A stretch of DNA of 64,000 nucleotides from JAWKTM01 sp041399085 (GTDB lineage: Bacteria > Planctomycetota > Planctomycetia > Pirellulales > Pirellulaceae). Both the position numbers and the translations under genes were made by a program. The notes beneath the pieces are model-generated. The model was not told the origin of the DNA. It searched no databases and saw nothing but the letters and a program-made list of their open reading frames with translations. This document shows positions 35,160-44,121 of the stretch, piece by piece. The stretch lies in assembly GCA_041399085.1 (NCBI GenBank), contig JAWKTM010000011.1, positions 62,001 through 126,000 on the forward strand, written 5' to 3'. Positions within the stretch are counted from its first letter, which is position 1. Each line of letters starts with the position of its first letter.

Positions 35160-36845
35160 CTAAATTTCCAACACCGCGCGGGCCTGAGCTACCACATCGG
35201 TCAGGCAGCCTTCGTCGAAGGGACTTACCAAGCCAGCCGATCGAGCCAACTCTTGGAACGGCGCCTCACCGCCACGCCGGCACAGAGCGACATAGTCTTG
35301 CATCGCTTGGCCAAAGTCTTGCCGGCTGCGCACCCAAAATTGCAGGGCGCAGGTTTGGGCCAATGTGTAGTCGATATAGTAGAACGGATTCAAATAGATA
35401 TGACGTTGAAGTTGCCACATGCCGCCGTCGCCGACGTGTGGCAAATCTCCGTAGGATCGGTGCGGCAGATAGGTGCGTTCCATTTCTTGCCACATCGCCC
35501 GGCGTTCCGCGGGAGTAGCGTTTGGTTGCGCATAGACGAGATGTTGGAAATGATCGACCGCCACGCCATAGGGCAGAAATAACAACGACTGTATCAGATG
35601 GATTCGTCGAAACCGTTCGGCGCCGTCGCCAAAGAAGCGTTCCATTTCCGGCCAGGTCAAGAATTCGAGACTCATGGAATGAATCTCACACGACTCATAC
35701 GTGGGGAACAAATAATCGCATAGCGGCTGATGACGGCTGCAGTAGCTTTGGAACGCGTGCCCGATCTCATGGGTGAAAACTTCCACGTCGCCTTTCGTGC
35801 CATTAAAGTTGGCATAGATATAAGGCACGCCGAATGCCGGGAAATCGGTGCAGAAGCCGCCGCCCGCCTTGGTCGGACGGTTCTTCAGATCCATCAAATG
35901 GCAGCGATCCATCATGTGAAAGAATTCGCCCAGCCCGCCGCCCATCGCGTCGAACATTTCCTTCGCGCGGTCGATCATCCAATCGTGATCGCCTTGAGGT
36001 TTGGGGTTTCCCGTCGGATCATGGATCCCTTCATCCCAGAACATGAGCTGGTCCACGCCCAGTTGCTGGGCTTGCCGATTGCGAAGCTCGGTCGCCAGCG
36101 GCACCACTTGGTCGCGCACGGCCGCTCGATAACGTTCGACATCATGCAAGTCATAGTCGACTCGATTCATCCGCTTGTAGCCGAGCCCAATGAAGTTCTC
36201 GAAGCCGAGCGTGCGAGCCATTGAATCGCGCAGCTTGACTTGTTCGTCGTACAACGTGTCGAGCGGTTCGCGTTGGCTGGCGAACCAAGACCAAAGCATC
36301 TCCGCCGCATCGTGCCGCGTCTGCCGATCGGCGTCGACCAAGTACTTGCGGATGCCTTCGATGTTCGTCGTTTCGCCGCGAAACTCGAAGGACGCCGAGG
36401 CCAGCAGTTCGGTGTAGTCGTTGCCGATCTTCGCTTCGCGAACCATTGCTTGTTCGATTGCCGGTTCGTAGGTCAGCACGTGGGACTGCCACAGCGCGAT
36501 CACTTGGTCGCCAAAGCGTTGGCGAATTTCGCCGAGCCACGGTCCGTCCAACAGGCGGCGCTTCATGGCCACTTCCAGCTCGGTGAGCTTCGGTCGCAGC
36601 TCGTCGCAATACTCCAAAGCCGCCTTCGCATCAGCGTCTCGCGTATCGCGCGAGAACTGCAGGTGTGTGAGGTTTTGCCAAGTATCAAGGCGCCGTCGCA
36701 GTTGATCCCAATCGGCGACAACGGCCATCGCCGTGTTGGCGTCAGTGGCGATGGCAAGCTGCTGGTTTAACGCCTCATATTGTTGCCGCACATCTTCTGG
36801 CGTGGGCGTCGGCACTTGGATTTCGGAAAAATCTACGGCGTCCAT
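35160..36845 (-). CDS. M3 family oligoendopeptidase
   Basis: A 561-residue zinc metallopeptidase of family M3 (PepF/oligoendopeptidase-like), cleaving short peptides in the cytoplasm. The zinc motif HExxH is H359-E-I-G-H363, within FTHEIGHAFQSY, and the conserved downstream Glu lies in YESCEIHSMSLEFLTWPEME near residue 385. An all-helical N-terminal lobe (residues 1-200) fits the family's channel-forming prolysin fold. The start at 36845 (ATG) was chosen over the adjacent GTG at 36848 because AGGAG precedes it at a seven-base spacing. No signal peptide is seen. It heads the M3 - DMT - vWA operon. Confidence 0.95.
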   Translation of the reverse strand: MDAVDFSEIQVPTPTPEDVRQQYEALNQQLAIATDANTAMAVVADWDQLRRRLDTWQNLTHLQFSRDTRDADAKAALEYCDELRPKLTELEVAMKRRLLDGPWLGEIRQRFGDQVIALWQSHVLTYEPAIEQAMVREAKIGNDYTELLASASFEFRGETTNIEGIRKYLVDADRQTRHDAAEMLWSWFASQREPLDTLYDEQVKLRDSMARTLGFENFIGLGYKRMNRVDYDLHDVERYRAAVRDQVVPLATELRNRQAQQLGVDQLMFWDEGIHDPTGNPKPQGDHDWMIDRAKEMFDAMGGGLGEFFHMMDRCHLMDLKNRPTKAGGGFCTDFPAFGVPYIYANFNGTKGDVEVFTHEIGHAFQSYCSRHQPLCDYLFPTYESCEIHSMSLEFLTWPEMERFFGDGAERFRRIHLIQSLLFLPYGVAVDHFQHLVYAQPNATPAERRAMWQEMERTYLPHRSYGDLPHVGDGGMWQLQRHIYLNPFYYIDYTLAQTCALQFWVRSRQDFGQAMQDYVALCRRGGEAPFQELARSAGLVSPFDEGCLTDVVAQARAVLEI

Positions 36846-37002
36846 CACAGATCTCCTGATTGGGGAACGTGCCCGATGTCACGAAGCGTCCGCTGCGAGA
36901 GCGAGCAGGCGGCAACAAGAAACGACGGACGAATTCTGGCGCATTTCGCCGCGCCCGTCGAGGGAGTGAAGATTTCCGACGCTAGTCGTGACGCCCGGTC
37001 GT

Positions 37003-39021
37003 CTACTTCGACGTCGCCAATCGTCGAGCGGCGGTGTAGGCCGACTGCACGACGTTCTTCTCGTCGGCGCTCAGCAACTCGGCCACCAGCACCACGCCCC
37101 AAGGTCCGTCGGGCAAATCGGCCGGGACGATCAAATTCAGATCGGCGTTCGTTGCATCGGCGGCCAGCACCGGCTCGGACTCCAACCGCAACGTTCGCTC
37201 CACGTCGTCGACTTCGACTTCCTTATTGTCTTTCTTCTCTTTCTTTTTCGGTGGGATTTGCGTGGTCAACAAACGGAGCCGAATCTTGCCGGTGACTTGC
37301 TCGCCGCGAACAAGTTCGAGCTTCACGGGCAGCTTGCCACCGAGCGGCAACGAATCGGTGTCCGCGGCGTTGCTCCAGTTCACCGTCAAAGTCGCCGGAG
37401 AGGCCGCGACGCCGACAGCCAGCTCGCTTCGCAACCATGGCTGGGCACTGTAAGCGGCTTGGTCCGCGGCCAACGCGTTGCGACGCAGCCCGCGAGAGCT
37501 ATCGCCTTCGCCAACCGTGGCCATACCGACAACATGCGTGACACCCGAGTGTGCGGGGCCTGTAGCCGACAGCGTTACCAGCGCCTTCGTTTGACCGGCC
37601 GAAATTGCGTTGCCGGCGACTTGCACATCCGAGGGCAAGCCGGGAAAAGTCAGTTCGACCGGCCCTTCATAGCCGCGGCGGTCGATGTTGAGATTCAGCA
37701 ACTGACGACCGCTGGTAGCGACGTTGACGCGATCCGCATCCATCGTCAATCCGTAGTCGCCGTGCGAGATGTCAGTCACTTCGAGACGATAGTAGAAATC
37801 ATCACCGCCGCGATTGATGAGATCCTTGACCGCCAGAACCACGTGTTCCACCTTGTCCGGAATCGTGTACTCAACCATTGGATCGGCCGTGCCATTTTGA
37901 TCGTCGCCGCGAGCGAGCTGACCGCCTTTTTCATTGCGAACCATCAACACGCCATCCAGCGCCGAGCCAACTCGATCGGCCAGCACTTCAATTCGCAGCT
38001 TCGCGCCGGGCGTGACCGGCAATGTGTAACGGTCTTCTTCGCCAGCCGATGACAGGCGGCCGCTCACGGCGACCGGAGCCGGGGAAAGCGTTTGCGCCCC
38101 TTCACTGGGCGTTTGCTCGACCAACTCGGCATGATCGCTTACCACCACGCGAGGCCGCCCGCCCGTCCAAGTTGCTCCGCCGTTCGGCAAGGCCACGGGA
38201 GACAACGTTGCGGCGGAGGCTGTCACGTCGACCGAGGCCATTGGCGTTGTGGCCGAGTCGGTCGCCGCGGAGGCCACGACATCGACGGCCACCTTCGCTT
38301 GCTCGCCGCGCGTGACTCCCAAGGGAAAGGCGTAATCGGCGGTTTGCAAATCGCCAACCTTCAGTCGAAAGAATCCGGGATTCGCACCCCGATAAACTAC
38401 ATCGTGTAATTCAATGGTGTAGTTGCCGTCGGTCGGTAACACGGTTTCCACGCGGGCGTCGTCCTGCAATTCGCGCCGCCGACCGCTCCAAGCGACTTGC
38501 GCTCCGCGTGCGTCGTACAGCCGAATCACCGGCCGAAGCTGCGCGCCCAGTCGTCGGCTTTCCAAGTCGATCACCAGCCGCTCGCCTGCTTTGCCGGTCA
38601 ACTTAGTGCGCAGAATTTGAGCTCCCGCCAAGTTGCCGCTGAACGCCGCCGGCCGCTCGCCGATCTCTTCGCCGAACATTCGTTGCGGCAATGAATCGAC
38701 ACCGATCGCCAACACATTGGAGATGCCTCGATCATTGGTCACTCGCAGAGCGTAGATGCCCGCGCTGGCTTCATTGGCAACGGTCACTTCCACCTGCAAT
38801 TGATTGCCCGCCGCTTGCTTGACCACTTGAGCGGCCAGTGGTGCGTCGAGCGTCACTTGCGAACCTTCGCCAAGATCGCCGCCGGTGATGGTCAGCAAGG
38901 TCGGCTGGCCGATTTGCAGCCCGCGGGGCGAAACATTCTGGATCGACGGCGCGGCGGTCGCGAACTGGGCGGAAGCGAGGACGACGGCGACGCAAGCGAG
39001 CGGGCGGGGTAGGCGAAACAT
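37003..39021 (-). CDS. Exported PPC-domain protein
   Basis: A 672-residue protein with a signal peptide (MFRLPRPLACVAVVLASAQFATAAP); the start at 39021 was chosen to expose it, and an upstream in-frame extension to 39174 is not needed. The N-terminal 80 residues are an IPT-like domain (SIQNVSPRGLQIGQPTLLTITG). PPC-type domains follow: GERLVIDLESRRLGAQLRPVIRLYDARG with TIELHDVVYRGANPGFFRLKVG, then ISSAGEEDRYTLPVTPGAKL-like sequence with VVLAVKDLINRGGDDFYYRL. The C-terminal 200 residues are beta-rich and end in a Lys/Glu-rich loop (PPKKKEKKDNKEVEVDDVER). The architecture parallels the PPC protein at 4384-7479 but lacks its coiled coil. Probably a periplasmic or cell-surface adhesion or scaffold protein. 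Confidence 0.82.
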   Translation of the reverse strand: MFRLPRPLACVAVVLASAQFATAAPSIQNVSPRGLQIGQPTLLTITGGDLGEGSQVTLDAPLAAQVVKQAAGNQLQVEVTVANEASAGIYALRVTNDRGISNVLAIGVDSLPQRMFGEEIGERPAAFSGNLAGAQILRTKLTGKAGERLVIDLESRRLGAQLRPVIRLYDARGAQVAWSGRRRELQDDARVETVLPTDGNYTIELHDVVYRGANPGFFRLKVGDLQTADYAFPLGVTRGEQAKVAVDVVASAATDSATTPMASVDVTASAATLSPVALPNGGATWTGGRPRVVVSDHAELVEQTPSEGAQTLSPAPVAVSGRLSSAGEEDRYTLPVTPGAKLRIEVLADRVGSALDGVLMVRNEKGGQLARGDDQNGTADPMVEYTIPDKVEHVVLAVKDLINRGGDDFYYRLEVTDISHGDYGLTMDADRVNVATSGRQLLNLNIDRRGYEGPVELTFPGLPSDVQVAGNAISAGQTKALVTLSATGPAHSGVTHVVGMATVGEGDSSRGLRRNALAADQAAYSAQPWLRSELAVGVAASPATLTVNWSNAADTDSLPLGGKLPVKLELVRGEQVTGKIRLRLLTTQIPPKKKEKKDNKEVEVDDVERTLRLESEPVLAADATNADLNLIVPADLPDGPWGVVLVAELLSADEKNVVQSAYTAARRLATSK

Positions 39022-39228
39022 GGCAAGTTTGACTTGGTGGGCGAATGGGGAGGGAAGCCGAAACAAACTCTTAGGATGGATCGAGGCAGGACAAAAGGCA
39101 ATCTTCTTCGACCGACATGAAACGACACCGCGACTCGTCGAGCAGCGGTGTCGTGCGTTGGTTGCAATGGCCAATGAAAGCGTCTAGCGGCAGGCCGCCG
39201 AGTCGTTCTCGGACGGTCGCGAGCGACA

Positions 39229-40233
39229 TTAGTTGGCGAACGGGTCGCCGAATGGATCATCGGCCGGCATGGCTTCGCCGGCCGGAGCCGCTGCGGGAGC
39301 CGGAGCAGGCGCCGGCGCTGGAGCCGCCGCGCCCGCATCATCATCCGCGAACGGATTGCCGAGCAAGTCGCTGTCGTCGTTCTCAGGCATCGGTTGTCCG
39401 GCCGGAGCGACGGCGTTGTCATCGCTGAAGGGATCACTGTCCCCGGCCGGAGCTACGGGCATTGGGGCGCCAAATGGATCGGGCTCGGTAGCCGGCGCCG
39501 GTGCGGGCGCTCCGAATGGATCGGGTTCGGCGGCAGGTTCGGTTGCCGGAGTGCCAAACGGATCAGCGGCTGGCGCCGGAGCGGGCGCCCCAAAAGGATC
39601 CGCAGCGGGCGCGGGCGAACCAAACGGATCCGAGGCGGGAGCCGGCGCGGGTGTCGTCGCGGGCGGAGTCGCCGGTACGGGTACCGGTTCGTTTCCAGCT
39701 CCGGGGAACGGCGCCAATTCATCGGGCACATTCGCGGCGGGCAGATTCGGCACGGGCAAGTTGCGGGCATTCGGATCGCGCCGCATATCGGATTCATTGC
39801 GTTCCAGCTCTTCGTATCGAGCCCGCTCGACAGCCATTTGTTGGGATCGCGCGGCCAGCTTGGCTTCGCGACGATAGCCTTCCAACATCAGACGCGTCGA
39901 ACCTTGGACGCGTTGCAACGAATGGCCGATCGGCACCGGCGAAATTGTGGTCAACTCGAGCTGAGCTCCCTGACGAAAATCATCGCGAGCTTCGTCGGGC
40001 CGTCCCAGCATCTGGTAAGTCAAACCGCGGAAGTAAAACACGCGCGGATCTTGGCTGCCTTGCTCGACGGCCGAAGTGAGCAGCTCGTGCGCACGGAAAT
40101 AGTCGTTCGAGTAATAGGCGTGAACGCCCAATCCATAGAGGTCGTTCAACAAAGCATCCTGCGCCCTTGTGTTGCCGGCCAGTGACCAAGCCACCGCACA
40201 GGCACACAACATCATCCACATCCCGCGCCGCAT
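39229..40233 (-). CDS. Exported TPR-like protein with a Pro/Ala DPFG-repeat tail
   Basis: A 334-residue protein. The start at 40233 gives a signal peptide (MRRGMWMMLCACAVAWSLAGNTRAQ). Residues about 25-105 contain a tetratricopeptide-like pair (GVHAYYSNDYFRAHELLTSA and FYFRGLTYQMLGRPDEARDDF). From about 160 to the end the sequence is Pro/Ala-rich, with repeated DPFG modules such as SDPFGSPAPAADPFGAPAP and PDPFGAP, ending in DDPFGDPFAN. The tail is probably an extended, disordered, wall- or surface-spanning stalk. Function is unknown. It is transcribed away from the divergent symporter locus at 40507 and lies upstream of the PPC-domain gene on the same strand. Confidence 0.78.
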   Translation of the reverse strand: MRRGMWMMLCACAVAWSLAGNTRAQDALLNDLYGLGVHAYYSNDYFRAHELLTSAVEQGSQDPRVFYFRGLTYQMLGRPDEARDDFRQGAQLELTTISPVPIGHSLQRVQGSTRLMLEGYRREAKLAARSQQMAVERARYEELERNESDMRRDPNARNLPVPNLPAANVPDELAPFPGAGNEPVPVPATPPATTPAPAPASDPFGSPAPAADPFGAPAPAPAADPFGTPATEPAAEPDPFGAPAPAPATEPDPFGAPMPVAPAGDSDPFSDDNAVAPAGQPMPENDDSDLLGNPFADDDAGAAAPAPAPAPAPAAAPAGEAMPADDPFGDPFAN

Positions 40234-40419
40234 CGTGAATAACTCCCTCGATTGAAATTTCAATCCGCGTTTCCCGAACCTGTCCCGCAAAAGCGTCATG
40301 GTAATTAGCCGACCCAGGACTGACAAGCAAATCCTCGGCTCAAGCCGGACAACCAAACCGAAGTCGCCGATTCCCGCCGCGCGTCGAAACTTGTCGTCAC
40401 GCCTAACCGCTCTGCCTTG

Positions 40420-40448
40420 TTGCACGGCACGTCGCGACCCAGTAAAAT
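40420..40448 (+). promoter_or_regulatory. Possible promoter for the symporter locus
   Basis: TTGCAC (40420-40425) and TAAAAT (40443-40448) are separated by 17 bases, placing transcription start about 50 bases before the ATG at 40507. The -35 TTGCA- resembles that of the candidate at 108-137. Confidence 0.4.
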
Positions 40449-40506
40449 GAGCCCTTTCCCGCCCGCCTCCACCTCTCTGAACTACTCTACATATCCGGGG
40501 ATTGCC

Positions 40507-42715
40507 ATGCCTGCGGCCGACTCGATGACGACGCTCCACCATCGTGTTGATTGGATACTTCGTGCTGATGATCGGCATCGGCGTCTACGTCGCGCAGTTG
40601 CAAGCAGGAAGGTACTTTCTGGGCGGGCGATCGTTCGGCAAGCTGCTGCAAACCTTTGCCGCTTTCGGCGGCAGGACTGGCTCCAGCGATCCTGTGCAAA
40701 CCGGCCGCACCACGTTTACCAGCGGCATAGGCGGCATGTGGAGCGTAGGCTGGCTGTTCGTCACGCCCTTTTATTGGATCACGGGCGTTTGGTAATGACG
40801 GATGCGTCACTTGACGCTCACGGCGACTGGTTCGTCGAACGTTACGAATCGAAGGCCATCGGCGTGGCCTACACGATTTTCGGCCTGCTGTTCTTCATGG
40901 TTTACGGCTCGATGTTCTTCTCCGGCAATCGGCAAAGTCACTTGCGCTTCGATGGTGAGCTACGATGAAATCACGATCGGTGGCGAAGCGTATCCATCGA
41001 GTACATCCTGGTGCCCGCCATCGGATTCGTGGTGTTGATTTATGGCATCGCGGGTGGATTGGAAGCCGCCTGCTACACCGATTTGATTCGGGGCTCTGCA
41101 TCATTTTTGCTGTCGGTGCTGTTGGTGCCGTTTGGCTTGAACAAGCTGGTCGAGCAGTTCGGCACGCCGGGGCAAGACGGCATCTTGGATGGCTTTCGGA
41201 TCATGCACGAGCAATTGCCCGGCGAGTTCTTCACGATCGTGGGAGCCAGCGGGGCCAGCGAGTTTCCGCTGCATCGAATCATCGCGGTCGTGATTATTAG
41301 TCTGGTTGGCATCGTGGTCCAACCTCACTTTATCGCCACCGGCGGCAGTTCCGGCTAAGACGGAAACGAACGCCCGCGTTGATCTACCAGTCACCGGTAA
41401 TTTTCTGAAGCGGTTCTGCACGATTGGCTGGGTGCTGACTGGCTTGATCGCGTTGGCCTTGTACTCGAATAACCAAGAGCTGATTGCCGACCCCGACAAG
41501 ACTTGGGGCGTCGCTTCGCGCGATCTGTTGCCGTCGGGCTTCACCGGTTTGATGCTCGCCTGTTTGCTGGCCGCTTTGATGAGCAGCGTGGATGCCTACA
41601 TGGTGGTTGGCTCGGCGCTAGTCGTGCGAAACATCTACGCCGCCTACATCAACAACGAAGCGAGGCGAAGACCTACATCCGGCTAGGGCGATCACGGGCG
41701 CATCGTCGTCGCCGGCGGTGATTATCTCGCTGTTCATGATGAATGTGTTTGCCCAGTTGCAATTGACTTGGGTGTTCGGTGTGTTGTTCGCCGCGCCGTT
41801 CTGGATCGGCATGTATTGGCGCCGCGCCACGACCGGCGCCGCTTGGATCACGGTTGCCTACTGCACGCTGATGTTCTTCGTCGTTCCGTTTCTGGCTCCG
41901 CGACTGGTCCCCAGTTTGCGTAACGACTGTTGAAACCAACGAACTGGTGCGTGACGGAAACTCGCGCGGCTTCGCCATCGGACGTGGCTCGGCGGCAAGC
42001 GGAGATCGACCAGTGGACGGCGGCCGAGCAAGCCGCGTTGGCGATCGACGGCGCCACGCGCAGCCAGGAAGCCCTTGAGCAACTCGGCCCCGCATGGAGA
42101 ACCGTTGGCCGTGGGCGAGCGGTTCCTCGACGACCAGCGTTCGCGGTGGACAAAGCGTGTTCTGGGGCGACGGAGTGAAGCCGGTCGACGACGAAGGAAA
42201 CGTGCTCGGCGGTGTGAAACCGAAACCGATCGGCGAGCCAGTCGTGGTGGACGAAAACATCACTCGCCAGCGACTGGCTTACGACGAGTCGGTAAGCTCT
42301 CAAGGCTTCCGGCAATTTCAAACTCGACTTTTTGCTCTATCAATTGGCCGGCATGGACTTCTCGACCAAGACCGACGCCACGCTCTCGACTCTGGAGTTG
42401 CCGGCCAAGATCGTCTCGCCGTTCTTAGTGATGATCGTGTGCAGTCTGTTCACGCCGCGCAACAGCCAAGAGGCGTTGGACCGCTATTACTCGAAGATGA
42501 AAACGCCGGTCGATCCCGATCCGGCGAAGGATAACGAGAAGCTGGCTTTGGCTTACCGATCGCCGGAAGAGATGGAACGCCGCAAGCTGTTCCCTGGCAG
42601 CAGCCTGGAATTCCAAAAGCCACGGGCCGTCGACATCATCGGTTTCATCGTCTGCTTCGCGATTTGCTTTGCGATCATTGGGCTGGCGATGTTAGTCGGC
42701 ACCATCGGTTCGTAG
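40507..42715 (+). pseudogene. Sodium:solute symporter (SSS family), multiply frameshifted
   Basis: The locus encodes a recognisable SSS-family transporter of about 730 residues, but the sequence alternates between frames at least eight times. Preserved segments in order: VLMIGIGVYVAQLQAGRYFLGGRSFGKLLQTFAAFG (from about 40560), GDWFVERYESKA (from about 40817, another frame), IGFVVLIYGIAGGLEAACYTDLI (from 41011), FLKRFCTIGWVLTGLIALALYSNN (from about 41400), LLAALMSSVDAYMVVGSALVVRNIY (from about 41570), LQLTWVFGVLFAAPFWIGMYWRRA (from about 41750), and a C-terminal frame from 42332 ending VGTIGS at 42712. Each segment is well conserved and few, if any, in-frame nonsense changes exist apart from the shifts. 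Either it is a recently disabled gene or a poorly assembled stretch. Such proteins import sugars or other solutes with sodium. Confidence 0.85.
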
Positions 42716-42826
42716 CAAGAACGCCCGCACTGCTCGACGCGCGCCGGTCGGCGGAGCGGCAGGCTCCGGCCCGATCGGCGAACGGCAAGCAGTGAAGCGG
42801 CAAACAGTGAGTTTTCCTGTCAGCTC

Positions 42827-43828
42827 CTAACGGCCGCGAGCCCCAGGCCGGGCCGCGGCGGAACGAGTCGCTTGTCCGCCTCGGTTCGGGGCGTTTCCGC
42901 TCCTTTGAGCATTGCCGCCTTTGGGAGCGTTGTTTCCTTTCTGAACATTGCCACGCGGGCCGTTGTTCGGCCGCTGTTGCGAAGCTCGCGGTTGCGGACG
43001 CGAGCTTTGCTCACCGCCCGTCGCTTGGCTCGGCCGCTGACGATTCTCGCCCCGCTGTTGTTGAGCGTGATCGCGCAGCTTTTCGTTCAACTGACGCTCG
43101 CGAGGTCCGACGCGACCGTCGTCGTTGCGGTCGGCTCGGTCGCGAAGCTGTTCGCGATGCTGCTGCATTTTTTCGTGAGCGAGATTTTTCTCACGCGGAC
43201 CAACGTTGCCGTCGTCGTTCAAATCAGCGCGATCGCGAAACTGTTCGCGATGTTGTTGCAGTTTGTCTTGCATCCACTCACGCTCGCGCGGGCCGATTTC
43301 TCCATCGCCGTTGCGGTCGGCATGCTCGCGTCGCTGTTGCAGCTTTTCCTGCATCAACTCGCGTTCGCGCGGGCCGACTTGGCCGTCGCCGTTTAGATCG
43401 GCCCGTTCGCGAAGCTGACTCATCTTCTCTCGTGCCCATTGCCATTCCCGCGCGTTGATCTTGCCATCGCCGTTGCGGTCCGCTCGCTGCCGAGCTTGTT
43501 CGACATGGCTCCGCAGCTTGTTCTGCATCATTTCGCGTTCGCGTGGCCCAATCTCTCCGTCGCCGTTGTGATCGGCGTGTTCTTTTAGCCAGTCGCGAAT
43601 CTGATCGAACTTGGCCGGCATCGGTTCCACGCTACTCGCTTCGGGGCGACTCGCTTCTGGACGTTGGCCTTCATGACGGCGGGCTTCCGGTCGATTGCCT
43701 TCGGACCGCCGCGCCGCCGGGCGCTGGCCGCGAGCTTCGGGCGAGGCGGCTTTGTCCTGAGCCGTCGCGGAATAAGAACTGGAAAACCCTACGGCGACGA
43801 GGGCGATGGCAAGACACGTAGCACGCAT
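42827..43828 (-). CDS. Exported protein with six EF-hand calcium loops
   Basis: A 333-residue protein. The start at 43828 follows GGGGAG and gives a signal peptide (MRATCLAIALVAVGFSSSYSATAQ). A basic, Glu/Arg/Pro-rich spacer precedes six 12-residue EF-hand loops of the form DxNxDGx[I/V]xxxE: DHNGDGEIGPRE, DRNGDGKINARE, DLNGDGQVGPRE, DRNGDGEIGPRE, DLNDDGNVGPRE and DRNDDGRVGPRE. They are separated by near-identical Arg/Gln/Glu-rich helices (MQEKLQQRREH type), indicating recent internal duplication. The C-terminal 100 residues are a basic, Gln/Asn/Gly/Arg-rich tail (GPRGNVQKGNNAPKGGN). Probably binds calcium outside the cytoplasm; the basic tail may contact an anionic polymer. Function unknown. 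Confidence 0.85.
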   Translation of the reverse strand: MRATCLAIALVAVGFSSSYSATAQDKAASPEARGQRPAARRSEGNRPEARRHEGQRPEASRPEASSVEPMPAKFDQIRDWLKEHADHNGDGEIGPREREMMQNKLRSHVEQARQRADRNGDGKINAREWQWAREKMSQLRERADLNGDGQVGPRERELMQEKLQQRREHADRNGDGEIGPREREWMQDKLQQHREQFRDRADLNDDGNVGPREKNLAHEKMQQHREQLRDRADRNDDGRVGPRERQLNEKLRDHAQQQRGENRQRPSQATGGEQSSRPQPRASQQRPNNGPRGNVQKGNNAPKGGNAQRSGNAPNRGGQATRSAAARPGARGR

Positions 43829-44121
43829 GCGAACACTCCCCTGGCTCGGCGGCATGGGTCGTTCGTCTCGCGACACGAGATCGAACGCGACCGCGCGAGC
43901 TGCTGCATAAACACGAAAAGAAACAGACAAGACGTGAGTGGGCGGCGCGTCGTGCGAATGACGAATGGAATGCCCCGCCAAAGGGAAACATAGCTCGCTG
44001 GCTTTTGGCCAAATGAATTTCGGCCCAGATAGTTCGTCAGCCGAGACGACTCGTCGCGCCATCGGGCGATCCCCAGGGAAGTCGCACGATCGCTGAGGAA
44101 ACCGAACGAATCACCGGGCCT

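Noticed and set aside
36988..38052. 354-residue plus-strand open frame
   Set aside because: Overlaps the exported PPC-type gene on the minus strand, which has a signal peptide and PPC motifs.
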